Positions 1-7,396 of a stretch of DNA of 64,000 bases are shown piece by piece. The position numbers and the translations under genes are program-made. This stretch comes from Candidatus Pelagisphaera phototrophica (GTDB lineage: Bacteria; Verrucomicrobiota; Verrucomicrobiia; Opitutales; Opitutaceae). Position 1 is the first letter of the stretch. Each line of letters starts with the position of its first letter. The notes beneath the pieces are model-generated. The model did not search any database, had not been told where the DNA came from, and worked only from the letters and a program-made list of their open reading frames with translations. The stretch is taken from contig NZ_CP076039.1 in the NCBI RefSeq assembly GCF_014529625.1, positions 3,162,001-3,226,000 on the forward strand, in the 5' to 3' direction.

Positions 1-243
1 AGGTTCCAAACGAACCAAGACGGCCGAACAGACGCCTTGCTGCTTGATAAGGACTCTCTTCTTACCGGGTCCTACCGCCTCGTCTTCAAAGTAGGTCCCT
101 ATTTCAGAAAGGAAGAAGTCGAGCTACCTAAGCCATCATTTCTGGAGAACGTTTCCATAGATGTGAATCTCCAAGCGGGCGAGAGCTACCATGTTCCCCT
201 TCTTTGTACGCCCTGGAGCTATTCGACCTACCGCGGAAGCTGA
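1..243 (+). CDS. uraH: 5-hydroxyisourate hydrolase, C-terminal part (cut by window edge)
   Basis: The first 80 codons read in frame 1 as the end of a transthyretin-like 5-hydroxyisourate hydrolase. This enzyme turns the uricase product 5-hydroxyisourate into OHCU on the way to allantoin. The decisive sequence is the C-terminus: HVPLL, then SPW-like CTPWSYSTYRGS, ending in the YRGS tetrapeptide that defines the family. NQDGRTD and the GSYRLVFKVGPYF stretch upstream also fit. The N-terminus lies outside the window. Its TGA overlaps the ATG of the next gene (TGATG), so it is translationally coupled to allantoate amidohydrolase. This places the window start inside a urate-to-ureide operon. Confidence 0.93.
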   Translation, partial: RFQTNQDGRTDALLLDKDSLLTGSYRLVFKVGPYFRKEEVELPKPSFLENVSIDVNLQAGESYHVPLLCTPWSYSTYRGS

Positions 244-1502
244 TGATCAAAGAAACCCATATCGAAAACATCCACCGGCGGCTTCTCGATCGCATTGAAA
301 TCCTCGGGGCGATCAGTTCTAGCAGCGAATGCCTAACCCGCGTATTCCTCTCCAAGGAGATGGATATCGCTTCGCGGCTCATCCAATCGTGGATGAAAAC
401 TGCCGGGCTCGTTTCCAACATCGACCCCTTCCAAAACGTTGTAGGATCCTGGCCTTCGAACACCGCCAGAGCGCCTTCCATCCACATTGGCTCTCATTAC
501 GACACGGTTGTGGACGCCGGCAAGTATGACGGCGCTTTGGGAGTCCTTCTTTCAATCGCCGCGATAGAGTTGCTTCAAGCGGAGGGATACACTCCCAACC
601 GCCACATCAACGCTCTCGCTTTTTGCGACGAAGAAGGCGTCCGCTATCAAACGACTTTTCTCGGCAGTTCGCTGCTTTGCGGGACATTCGATCCTACGAC
701 CCTGGAAAAGATCGACTCCAATGGAATCGATATGCGAAGCACCTTGAAAGCCCGAGGCTTCGATTCCGACGGCATCGCAAAAACCGCTCCCATAATCCAA
801 AAGGACGACGTATTCCTGGAAGCCCATATCGAGCAGGGACCCGTGCTAGAGGCTAACGGGCACGCCTTAGGCATCGTCACCGGCATAGCGGCTCAATCCC
901 GTATCGGCATAACGGTGACGGGAAAAGCAGGCCACGCGGGAACCACTCCTCACGAACTTCGAAACGATGCTCTGACCTGCGCCGCAGAAATGGTTCTAGC
1001 AGTAGAGCGTTTCGCCGCGGAACGCCCCGCTGTTAAAGCTACCGTGGGAAAACTGGATGTTTCGCCAAACTCGAGCAACGCGATCCCCGGCAAAGTCTAC
1101 TTTTCAATCGACTTCCGAGCGGCCCATCTTCGACGACTCAAAGCCCTCAAAATTGAACTCCTCGAAGAAATCGAGTCCATCGCGAAACGTCGATCGATTA
1201 AAATCGACAAACAAACTTTTCAAGAAACTTCCCATGCCGATTGCGATCCGGAAATAAGGAAGCTTCTTTCCAGAGCGGTCGCCGCCAACGCGAGCGCCGC
1301 AAGCGAGCTCTTCAGCGGAGCAGGCCACGATGCTATGAAAGTCGCTGAAACGTGTCGTATCGGCATGCTATTCGTTCGCTGCCGGGATGGGCTGAGTCAT
1401 CACCCAGATGAATTCGTGGAATCTTCCGATATATTGGTCGCCCTTCGGACGCTCGCGGACATGATAAAACAGGTCGACCAAAACGCTTTTCCCGATTCCT
1501 AA
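243..1502 (+). CDS. allC: allantoate amidohydrolase (M20 / hydantoinase-carbamoylase family)
   Basis: A 419-residue metallo-amidohydrolase that probably removes ammonia and CO2 from allantoate. Metal-site motifs are visible: GSHYDTVVDAGKYDGALG near residue 85, DEEGVRY near 125, HIEQGPVLE near 190, and GKAGHAGTTPHELRNDAL in the lid/dimerisation region. A C-terminal SGAGHDA supplies the last conserved histidine. The ATG at 243 is chosen because it overlaps the uraH stop; an upstream ATG at 204 would lie within uraH. The family also contains N-carbamoyl amino acid amidases and ureidoglycolate hydrolases, but a position between uraH and allantoinase favours allantoate. The next gene starts 2 nt after its stop. 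Confidence 0.88.
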   Translation: MIKETHIENIHRRLLDRIEILGAISSSSECLTRVFLSKEMDIASRLIQSWMKTAGLVSNIDPFQNVVGSWPSNTARAPSIHIGSHYDTVVDAGKYDGALGVLLSIAAIELLQAEGYTPNRHINALAFCDEEGVRYQTTFLGSSLLCGTFDPTTLEKIDSNGIDMRSTLKARGFDSDGIAKTAPIIQKDDVFLEAHIEQGPVLEANGHALGIVTGIAAQSRIGITVTGKAGHAGTTPHELRNDALTCAAEMVLAVERFAAERPAVKATVGKLDVSPNSSNAIPGKVYFSIDFRAAHLRRLKALKIELLEEIESIAKRRSIKIDKQTFQETSHADCDPEIRKLLSRAVAANASAASELFSGAGHDAMKVAETCRIGMLFVRCRDGLSHHPDEFVESSDILVALRTLADMIKQVDQNAFPDS

Positions 1503-1504
1503 GG

Positions 1505-2860
1505 ATGCACGATCGCATTGTCCGCAATATTCGCCTACTGAGCCCTGAAGGCTGGCAAGCCGCCGACTTGGCGATCGATCAAGGGCGCTTCTCTGCGATT
1601 GGTAAAACGGACGAAGCGGGAAGGGAAATCATCGACGGAAGAGGCTCTCTTTGCTTTCCGGGAGGGGTCGATCTACACGTCCATTTTAACGAACCGGGCC
1701 GCACTCGCTGGGAAGGGTTTTCCACCGGTTCGCTCGCCGCGGCAGCAGGCGGCTGCACCTTTGCAGCCGAAATGCCTCTCAACAGCATTCCCTCCACGAC
1801 GACCGTTCAGGCCCTCGAAGAAAAACTTCATTCCATCGGCGCCAAGTCCCACGTCGATTTCGCTCTTTGGGGCGGTCTCGTTCCAGGCAACTTGGAGTCC
1901 CTTCAGCCCTTGGCAGACGAGGGAGTCATCGCTTTCAAAGCGTTCATGTCTCCAAGCGGGACCGACGATTTCATTAACTCGGATATAGCGACTTTAAAAG
2001 AGGGCATGAAACGCATCGCTCCTACAGGTAAATTCCTCGCCCTCCACGCCGAAGATCCTGCGGTCCTGGACCCCGCGAACCGCAGACTTGCCCGACGCAG
2101 CAACGCCTTAGACTGGGAAGCTAGCCGACCGGTGGAAGCCGAGATAAGCGCTATCGAGATCGCCATCGAATTGGCGGGAGAAACCGGATGTCCCATCCAC
2201 ATCGTCCACGTTAGCTCTGCCCAAGCGCTCGCTCCGATAGCCCAAGCGAAAGCCAAAGGGGTCGATATCACCTGCGAAACCTGTCCGCACTACTTGCTTC
2301 TTTCGATCGAAGATGCCGAACGCATTGGTCCCGATGCGAAATGCGCTCCGCCGCTTCGCTATCGCAATTCCCTCGCCACGCTCTGGGAATGTCTCGCGGC
2401 AGGCGAAATCGATACCATCGGATCCGACCACTCGCCATGCCCGCCCGAAATGAAAGCAGGCCTAAGTTTCTTCGATTCCTGGGGCGGAATCAGTGGACTG
2501 CAACACGGACTGCCTCTCTTATGGCATCGCTGCGCAAACGACCCCAAAAGCCTTTTCCAACTGACTCGGCTGAGCACCCTCAATCCAGCCAAGAAAGTCG
2601 GGCTCGAAACAAAAGGCTCCCTAAAAATCGGGAAAGACGCCGACTTTATATTGGTCGATTCCAAGACGCCGCCGGAGAAAATCGAACTCCGAGACCTTCT
2701 CTACAAACACTCCGCTAGCGCCTACTGCGGAATGGAACAATCGCTTGCGGTTCGTCAGACTTGGCTGCGAGGCAATCCGATTTTCGAGAACGGAGCGCCC
2801 TCCGGCGATCCGACCGGAAAATTCTATCGTCTGCCGAGCGAATCGCCAGCCCCCCGATAG
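1505..2860 (+). CDS. allB: allantoinase
   Basis: A 451-residue cyclic amidohydrolase that opens allantoin to allantoate. Seen in order: GGVDLHVHFNEPGR (HxH metal ligands, near residue 55), AEMPLNSIPST, FKAFMS with the lysine expected to be carbamylated (near 148), LHAEDP, HIVHVSS (near 240), TCETCPHYL, and GSDHSPCP (near 305), which is typical of allantoinase rather than dihydroorotase. Length and motif spacing match AllB. It starts 2 nt after the allantoate amidohydrolase stop with AAGG just upstream, so uraH-allC-allB read as one operon whose promoter lies left of the window. Confidence 0.92.
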   Translation: MHDRIVRNIRLLSPEGWQAADLAIDQGRFSAIGKTDEAGREIIDGRGSLCFPGGVDLHVHFNEPGRTRWEGFSTGSLAAAAGGCTFAAEMPLNSIPSTTTVQALEEKLHSIGAKSHVDFALWGGLVPGNLESLQPLADEGVIAFKAFMSPSGTDDFINSDIATLKEGMKRIAPTGKFLALHAEDPAVLDPANRRLARRSNALDWEASRPVEAEISAIEIAIELAGETGCPIHIVHVSSAQALAPIAQAKAKGVDITCETCPHYLLLSIEDAERIGPDAKCAPPLRYRNSLATLWECLAAGEIDTIGSDHSPCPPEMKAGLSFFDSWGGISGLQHGLPLLWHRCANDPKSLFQLTRLSTLNPAKKVGLETKGSLKIGKDADFILVDSKTPPEKIELRDLLYKHSASAYCGMEQSLAVRQTWLRGNPIFENGAPSGDPTGKFYRLPSESPAPR

Positions 2861-2883
2861 GAAAACCCCTTTACCAGAGCGAA

Positions 2884-2899
2884 TGGCAGGCTTCCTGCT
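2884..2899 (+). promoter_or_regulatory. sigma-54-like promoter of the 2OG oxygenase gene
   Basis: TGGCAGG-CTTC-CTGCT has GG at 2885-2886 and GC at 2897-2898 with exactly 10 nt between. It differs from the sigma-54 consensus TGGCACG-N4-TTGCW at two positions. The predicted +1 is 2910, two bases before the ATG at 2912. It lies in the 51-nt gap after allantoinase. Confidence 0.72.
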
Positions 2900-2911
2900 G
2901 GCATTCTACCC

Positions 2912-3823
2912 ATGAATTCGCACATCCCAATTATCGATTTCAGCAGTATGCTTGGCGATTGCCTCACTGAACGCCAAGCTATCGCGGCCGAGGTAGATCG
3001 CAGTGCCAAGGAGGTCGGCTTCATGTATATAACCAACTGCGGTATCGCTCCTGAAACCGTATCGGCGGCCATGGAGACTGCCCGTCGCTTTTTCCAAAAA
3101 GAGCCTGCCGCCAAGAGTCTGTATCCATTCGACCAGGAGCTCAATTTCGGCTATCATGGCCTAGGCACAGAGGCTTTGGATCCAAACAAGCCGGCAGATC
3201 AGAAAGAAACCTTCACAATGCGCAACGTATTCAATCTTCAATCGCAAGAAAATCTCTGGCCGAGCCATCGCTTTCATCAGGTCGCGAGCGATTTTTTCGC
3301 TGACTGCCAACGTCTCGCCGATCGGCTGATGGGAGCCTTTGCGTTAGCTCTCGAGCTTCCGGAAGGCTATTTCACCAACAAGCATACCGGCATTCTGCAA
3401 ACGCTCCGGCTTCTCCACTATCCGCCCGCAAAAGTGGAATCCGCAGGCCAGCTGGGCGCCGGAGCCCACACCGACTACGGCACCCTCACGCTTCTTTTCC
3501 AAGACAAATCGGGCGGCCTCGAAGTTCAAGATTCGACAGGAAACTGGATCCCCGCCCCGCCTGTCGACAATGCCGTCGTCATAAACACAGGCGACCTGCT
3601 CGCTCGCTGGACCAACGACGTCTACCGTTCTACTCCGCACAGGGTGCAAGTACGTCCCGCAGACGCCGCCAACGGCCGTTTGTCTATCGCATTCTTCTCC
3701 GATCCGGATCCCGAAGTCCTCGTTGAAACCTTGCCTTCGTGCGTGTCGGAGGAAAGCCCCTCGAACTATCCGCCCATTACTGCCAAAGATCACATCCTGG
3801 AGAAAATCGCTGCCACCAACTAA
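2912..3823 (+). CDS. 2-oxoglutarate/Fe(II)-dependent oxygenase, isopenicillin N synthase-like
   Basis: A 303-residue member of the isopenicillin N synthase-like dioxygenases. The N-terminal DIOX_N part starts with IPIIDFSSM. The catalytic jelly roll shows AHTDYGTLTLLFQD (His and Asp iron ligands, near residues 188-190), NTGDLLARWTNDVYRSTPHRV (second His, near 243) and RLSIAFF (the RxS motif that binds 2-oxoglutarate). It is flanked by allantoinase and a purine deaminase, so a purine or ureide substrate is likely, but the substrate cannot be read from sequence. It belongs to a different fold family from the TauD-like fungal xanthine hydroxylase XanA. The start is fixed by the sigma-54 element 13 nt upstream. 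Confidence 0.85.
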   Translation: MNSHIPIIDFSSMLGDCLTERQAIAAEVDRSAKEVGFMYITNCGIAPETVSAAMETARRFFQKEPAAKSLYPFDQELNFGYHGLGTEALDPNKPADQKETFTMRNVFNLQSQENLWPSHRFHQVASDFFADCQRLADRLMGAFALALELPEGYFTNKHTGILQTLRLLHYPPAKVESAGQLGAGAHTDYGTLTLLFQDKSGGLEVQDSTGNWIPAPPVDNAVVINTGDLLARWTNDVYRSTPHRVQVRPADAANGRLSIAFFSDPDPEVLVETLPSCVSEESPSNYPPITAKDHILEKIAATN

Positions 3824-3833
3824 TCCATACACC

Positions 3834-4310
3834 GTGGACGAAGCCATTCAGATACGCCTCCTCTATGCGGCAAACGAAGTTGCCGAGGAAGCCATCGCAA
3901 ACGGGCATCACCCATTTGGGGCCATCCTCGTCGCTCCCGATTTCAAAACCATCCTTCTCCGCCAGGGAAACGTGGATAGCGTAAGACACGCGGAAACCGA
4001 ACTCGCCCGCCGATCCGCTCGAGAGTATTCACCTGAATACCTCTGGGACTGCTGCCTAGTCACTACGTTGGAACCATGCGCCATGTGCTCGGGAACCATC
4101 TATTGGGCGAATATCGGCTCGGTCCTCTACGGAACGCCTGAAGCCGACCTCAAATCGCTCACCGGTTCCGATCCACGGAATCCCACTATGGATCTGCCTT
4201 GTCGCGACGTCTTCGCGGCCGGGCAAAAAAAGGTCCGCGTATGGGGTCCCCTACCCGCAATGAAAGACGCCCTGCTCGCACCGCATCAGCGCTTCTGGAG
4301 CCAGACGTAG
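3834..4310 (+). CDS. guanine deaminase-like nucleoside/base deaminase
   Basis: A 158-residue zinc deaminase of the cytidine/deoxycytidylate deaminase superfamily. It shows HPFGAILV near the N-terminus, RHAETELARR (zinc His and catalytic Glu) and TLEPCAMCSGTIYWANIG (zinc PCxxC). The IYWAxI stretch after the cysteines resembles bacterial GuaD, which converts guanine to xanthine. The open frame extends into the previous gene, so I place the start at the GTG 11 nt after the oxygenase stop; no ATG fits. No separate promoter element is seen, so it should be co-transcribed with the 2OG oxygenase. It could instead be a broader nucleoside or tRNA-unrelated base deaminase. Confidence 0.78.
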   Translation: MDEAIQIRLLYAANEVAEEAIANGHHPFGAILVAPDFKTILLRQGNVDSVRHAETELARRSAREYSPEYLWDCCLVTTLEPCAMCSGTIYWANIGSVLYGTPEADLKSLTGSDPRNPTMDLPCRDVFAAGQKKVRVWGPLPAMKDALLAPHQRFWSQT

Positions 4311-4352
4311 AGCTAGGGAGCGGAGCAATGGTCGCTCTCCCCCCAACCAGGT

Positions 4353-5048
4353 CTACACGGTGCCCTTTTCCTCCGTCTCTTCCTCGATATCCCCTTTCGA
4401 CGTCCAGTGACCCGTCACCCAGTATACGACTAGATATACGATGGGCGTATCGATTACCGCCACCAGAAGCTTCATCAAATAAGATCCGATAATCAGCTTG
4501 GGCAGTACATCATTGGGTATGATTCCATAGAAAGCGATCGCGCAGAATATAGTTGTATCCAATAACTGGGAGCCAAACGTAGAAACATTATTGCGCAGCC
4601 AAAGGTTCTTCTCTCCCGTCCTCTTCTTCACCCACTCGAACACGTAGATATCCCAAAGTTGGGCGGATAACGTGGCCAACAGCGATCCGAGAATGATCCT
4701 CGGCCCACCCTGGAAGAGGGCGACATAGGCATCGTTTAGAAGCCAACCTTCCGCCGGAGGAGCTTGCACAGCCAAAAACAGGAATGCCGTGCAGACAATG
4801 TACACGGCAGTTCCCATGTAGACCATCATTCGCGCCCGTTTGGCCCCCCAAATCTCAGCCGTCGCGTCGGTGCAAGGAAAGGTGAAAGCATGGGCGAAGG
4901 ATCCGTAGCTGAATGCCAAGGTTCCTAGACCGAGCCAAGTGAGGTCTAATGGGACGAGCTTAACGGTGAGACATTGAAGCATGCCCCAAAAGCCCACATA
5001 CGACCCGAAAAGTATCAGAAACTTCAGTTCCTTCGGATCGTCAGGCAT
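4353..5048 (-). CDS. VUT-family transporter (YhhQ/QPTR, queuosine-precursor transporter type)
   Basis: A 231-residue polytopic membrane protein with about six hydrophobic segments. Family landmarks are present: FPCTDATAEIWGAKRAR near residue 55, a LSAQLWDIYVFEW segment near 125, and LWLRNNVSTFGSQLLDTTIF near 145. Known members import 7-deazaguanine precursors of queuosine. Here the ATG sits one base after the adenosine deaminase stop (TAA-C-ATG) and the pair shares one promoter, so an ordinary purine base or nucleoside is the more likely cargo (inference). The C-terminus is acidic (EEETEE). An alternative start at 5075 would overlap the previous gene. Confidence 0.86.
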   Translation of the reverse strand: MPDDPKELKFLILFGSYVGFWGMLQCLTVKLVPLDLTWLGLGTLAFSYGSFAHAFTFPCTDATAEIWGAKRARMMVYMGTAVYIVCTAFLFLAVQAPPAEGWLLNDAYVALFQGGPRIILGSLLATLSAQLWDIYVFEWVKKRTGEKNLWLRNNVSTFGSQLLDTTIFCAIAFYGIIPNDVLPKLIIGSYLMKLLVAVIDTPIVYLVVYWVTGHWTSKGDIEEETEEKGTV

Positions 5049-5049
5049 G

Positions 5050-6066
5050 TTACTTGCTGAAATCCCTTTCTTCAATTATCGCTGTCAGCTCCGCGATACA
5101 TTCGTCTTTCTTGGGAGATTCCCAATCAGCAACGAGAAAACCGTTCAAAGCGATTCGAGCCAATTCTTGTTCGCTGAAACCAATATCCTGATACAACGCA
5201 TAATATTCTTCACTCAAATAATTTCCGAACATCAGGGTATCGTCCGAATTAATCGTACATGTGACCCCTGCATCGAACAGCTGCCGAATGGGATGGTCGG
5301 ACATTGTCTTGATTCCCTCCACCGCCAACTTGAGATTGCTGATTGGACAAACATCTAAGGCAATACCTTCCTCAGCCAGGAAAGACACTAGCTCAGGATC
5401 CTCCACCGATCGGACCCCGTGCTGTATCCTGCTCGTTCCCAATTCGTCAATACAACGCTTCACGAAACTGGCGGGCATGAACTCTCCGGCATGGGCTTTG
5501 AGGAATTTCCCAGCCGCCCCTGCCGCTTTCCAGACTTCGGCAGTCCAAGGCTCTAGCGGATAATCCTCAGGTCCATGAAGATCGATTCCCCAAAGCTGAT
5601 CCCAAGACAGGCAATCATCGATAATTTCCTTTCCTATGCCTTCATAGTCGTTGTGCCGCATGCCCATAACGACTCGAACTTCCAATCCTTCAGGAGCTGC
5701 TGACAGGACAGCATCTACCAATTCCGGTCCGGTCATCCCCCCCGAATAGAGCGAACCCACGTGAAAACTCGTTTCAACGTACTTGCAATTCTGGGAGGCG
5801 CAGTCGGCTAGCACTTTCTTCGCGCAATCGTGATAGGCCTCTGCACTTGTGAATACTCCTTCGCAAAAGTCCACATAGTAATCCATGAACTGGTAGAAGC
5901 TCTCGTAGCGAAATTCATCCGCCCACATGGGGGGGCCGTTCGGATACTTGCCCGGGAACGCCCGTTCGATCATCTCGAAAGGGCAAGAACCCTCTAAATG
6001 AATATGGGTTTCGGTTTTCGGTAGGCTCTGGACGAATTTCGACAGTTCTGGAGAAGGATCGTACAT
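5050..6066 (-). CDS. adenosine/adenine deaminase, cytoplasmic
   Basis: A 338-residue member of the adenosine deaminase superfamily without a signal peptide. Motifs: TETHIHLEGSC (HxH zinc ligands), FLKAHAGEFM (third His and catalytic Glu), IQHGVRS, CPISNLKLAV and TCTINSDDTLMFG (Asp pair). The family includes adenosine deaminase, adenine deaminase of the AAH1 type and others, so adenosine versus adenine is undecided. I choose the ATG at 6066 because the sigma-54 element at 6078-6093 puts +1 at 6067; earlier ATGs at 6075 and 6096 lie upstream of that transcript. It is followed 1 nt later by the VUT transporter gene. Confidence 0.85.
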   Translation of the reverse strand: MYDPSPELSKFVQSLPKTETHIHLEGSCPFEMIERAFPGKYPNGPPMWADEFRYESFYQFMDYYVDFCEGVFTSAEAYHDCAKKVLADCASQNCKYVETSFHVGSLYSGGMTGPELVDAVLSAAPEGLEVRVVMGMRHNDYEGIGKEIIDDCLSWDQLWGIDLHGPEDYPLEPWTAEVWKAAGAAGKFLKAHAGEFMPASFVKRCIDELGTSRIQHGVRSVEDPELVSFLAEEGIALDVCPISNLKLAVEGIKTMSDHPIRQLFDAGVTCTINSDDTLMFGNYLSEEYYALYQDIGFSEQELARIALNGFLVADWESPKKDECIAELTAIIEERDFSK

Positions 6067-6077
6067 ATCTTCCATAA

Positions 6078-6093
6078 AGCAGAAACCGAGCCG
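6078..6093 (-). promoter_or_regulatory. sigma-54-like promoter of the deaminase-VUT operon
   Basis: On the minus strand CGGCTCG-GTTT-CTGCT with GG-N10-GC spacing. The -12 cytosine is at 6079, so +1 is 6067, one base before the ATG at 6066. Three mismatches to consensus; its weight comes from the same distance to the start codon as its neighbours. A second GG-N10-GC further upstream (TGGCCGG-AGGA-AAGCT) has a poorer -12 box. Confidence 0.5.
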
Positions 6094-6178
6094 CATTCAC
6101 CCGTCAGAGCTCTTTTCCTCGGCAGCTTTCCTCCGGCCAGCCCAGATTAACGACAAGGTGAATTTCCCGTCGCTCCAG

Positions 6179-6240
6179 AGCCCTCGCCAGGGCTTAACAA
6201 AGAGCTTCCGCGCTCAATTTCGAGCGGACCTTTGGAGGTC
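6179..6240. other. two short hairpins between the Rieske gene and the deaminase promoter
   Basis: AGCCCT-CGCC-AGGGCT at 6179-6194 and GACCT-TTGG-AGGTC at 6227-6240 are perfect inverted repeats just after the Rieske stop on the minus strand. Neither has a T-tract, so they may end or stabilise the Rieske transcript rather than act as classical terminators. Confidence 0.4.
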
Positions 6241-6242
6241 TG

Positions 6243-7298
6243 CTAAGCAGTCATTTCGCCACGAAGCCCATTGCCAAACATCCAGTTTCTCAGAGCGAGG
6301 GAAGCTTTGTCCGCTTTAGCATGAACTTCCGCAGATATGTCCAACGGTATTTCCTCGGGCTTTTGCAGCTCTACTATCGCCCGGTCTTCATAAATGATCT
6401 TCTTCTCCCATTCACGTAGTTGGTCTATAGGGACGTCGTGATCAAAATTGCGGTGAAACACGGCGATCAGCTGCGATTTGCGGGAGGACACCGGCGCTAT
6501 GTTAAAATGAATGAGGTGCTCGCGCTCCTCTGGATAACTGATCACCGTTCGTGTGGAGAAGGGCAAAAACAAGGTTCTATGCATGTGCCGATCCAACTCG
6601 GAAGCGTCGGCGATAGGCGAGTCGTCTGGATTGGTCGCCTTGTAGTCGAATGCCATCGTCATCGTATAGTTGTCTTGAGAAAATTCGTATTCCGCTCCCA
6701 TGGTGGCGCTTCCCTCTTGGCCAAAGCTGCTCCGGTGAACGAAGGAAAAATGGGCGTTGTCGATGAAGTTCTCTATCAGACGTCCGGCTGAACAGTCCCA
6801 AATCTCTGGGCCTAGCGTAAAGCGACGATAGGTGCTGTCCGACTCTTCAGGTTCCCAAACTGGAATTCGGTTAGCGGGTTTGCCGCTTAGGCATACCCAG
6901 ATTATACCATACCGCTCCTCGTGCAAAACCGTTTGCAGGCGCAGCTTGCCCGGAATCTTCCATTCTGGATGGCTTGGTACCAGGACGCACTTGCCCGTAG
7001 CATCAAATCGATAGCCATGATAGGGGCAAACAATGCAGTCATCACGAACCCATCCGTTGGACAACGGAGCGCCGCGGTGAATACACAGATCTTTGGAAAC
7101 CACGTATCCAAGACCTAGGCGGGCAATCACTAAATCGGTATCGAGTAGTCGGGCCTTTAAAGGCTGAGCCCCAATATCGGATTCCAAGGCGATGGGATAC
7201 CAAAAGTTAGACAGGATATCCCAATCATTTCGACTAAAGGAGCATTCCCTGGGATATTCGAGGGTAGCACAATCTTGGGTGGGCTCATCTGCTTTCAC
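6243..7298 (-). CDS. Rieske non-heme iron oxygenase, HpxD/NdmA-like
   Basis: A 351-residue oxygenase alpha subunit. The Rieske site is CIH at residues 72-74 and CPYH at 91-94; the mononuclear iron site is ENFIDNAHFSFVH (Asp180, His183, His188). The overall layout (LSNFWYP, LLDTDLVIARLG, CVLVPSHPEWKIP, HEERYGIIWVCL) recalls the caffeine N-demethylases NdmA/NdmB and the HpxD oxygenase of Klebsiella hypoxanthine use, all about 350 residues. In a purine island that lacks a visible xanthine dehydrogenase, ring oxidation of hypoxanthine/xanthine or N-demethylation of methylated purines are the leading ideas (inference). No reductase partner lies beside it. The start is a GTG, supported by the promoter position. 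Confidence 0.85.
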   Translation of the reverse strand: MKADEPTQDCATLEYPRECSFSRNDWDILSNFWYPIALESDIGAQPLKARLLDTDLVIARLGLGYVVSKDLCIHRGAPLSNGWVRDDCIVCPYHGYRFDATGKCVLVPSHPEWKIPGKLRLQTVLHEERYGIIWVCLSGKPANRIPVWEPEESDSTYRRFTLGPEIWDCSAGRLIENFIDNAHFSFVHRSSFGQEGSATMGAEYEFSQDNYTMTMAFDYKATNPDDSPIADASELDRHMHRTLFLPFSTRTVISYPEEREHLIHFNIAPVSSRKSQLIAVFHRNFDHDVPIDQLREWEKKIIYEDRAIVELQKPEEIPLDISAEVHAKADKASLALRNWMFGNGLRGEMTA

Positions 7299-7310
7299 TC
7301 CTGCCCCAGT

Positions 7311-7326
7311 AGCACGATCCGTTCCA
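7311..7326 (-). promoter_or_regulatory. sigma-54-like promoter of the Rieske oxygenase gene
   Basis: On the minus strand TGGAACG-GATC-GTGCT, two mismatches to consensus, GG-N10-GC. The -12 cytosine at 7312 gives +1 at 7300, two bases before the GTG start at 7298. The agreement supports the GTG as the real start. Confidence 0.7.
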
Positions 7327-7368
7327 ACGCGGACAATATAGGGCTTACACCAGATTCCGCCGAAAAGA

Positions 7369-7384
7369 TGGCGCGATTACGGCT
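7369..7384 (+). promoter_or_regulatory. sigma-54-like promoter of the SSS symporter gene
   Basis: TGGCGCG-ATTA-CGGCT with GG-N10-GC; the -24 box has one mismatch and the -12 box is weaker. The -12 cytosine at 7383 gives +1 at 7395, two bases before the ATG at 7397. It is divergent from the Rieske promoter 42 nt away. Confidence 0.6.
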
Positions 7385-7396
7385 TAAGAATGCTCC

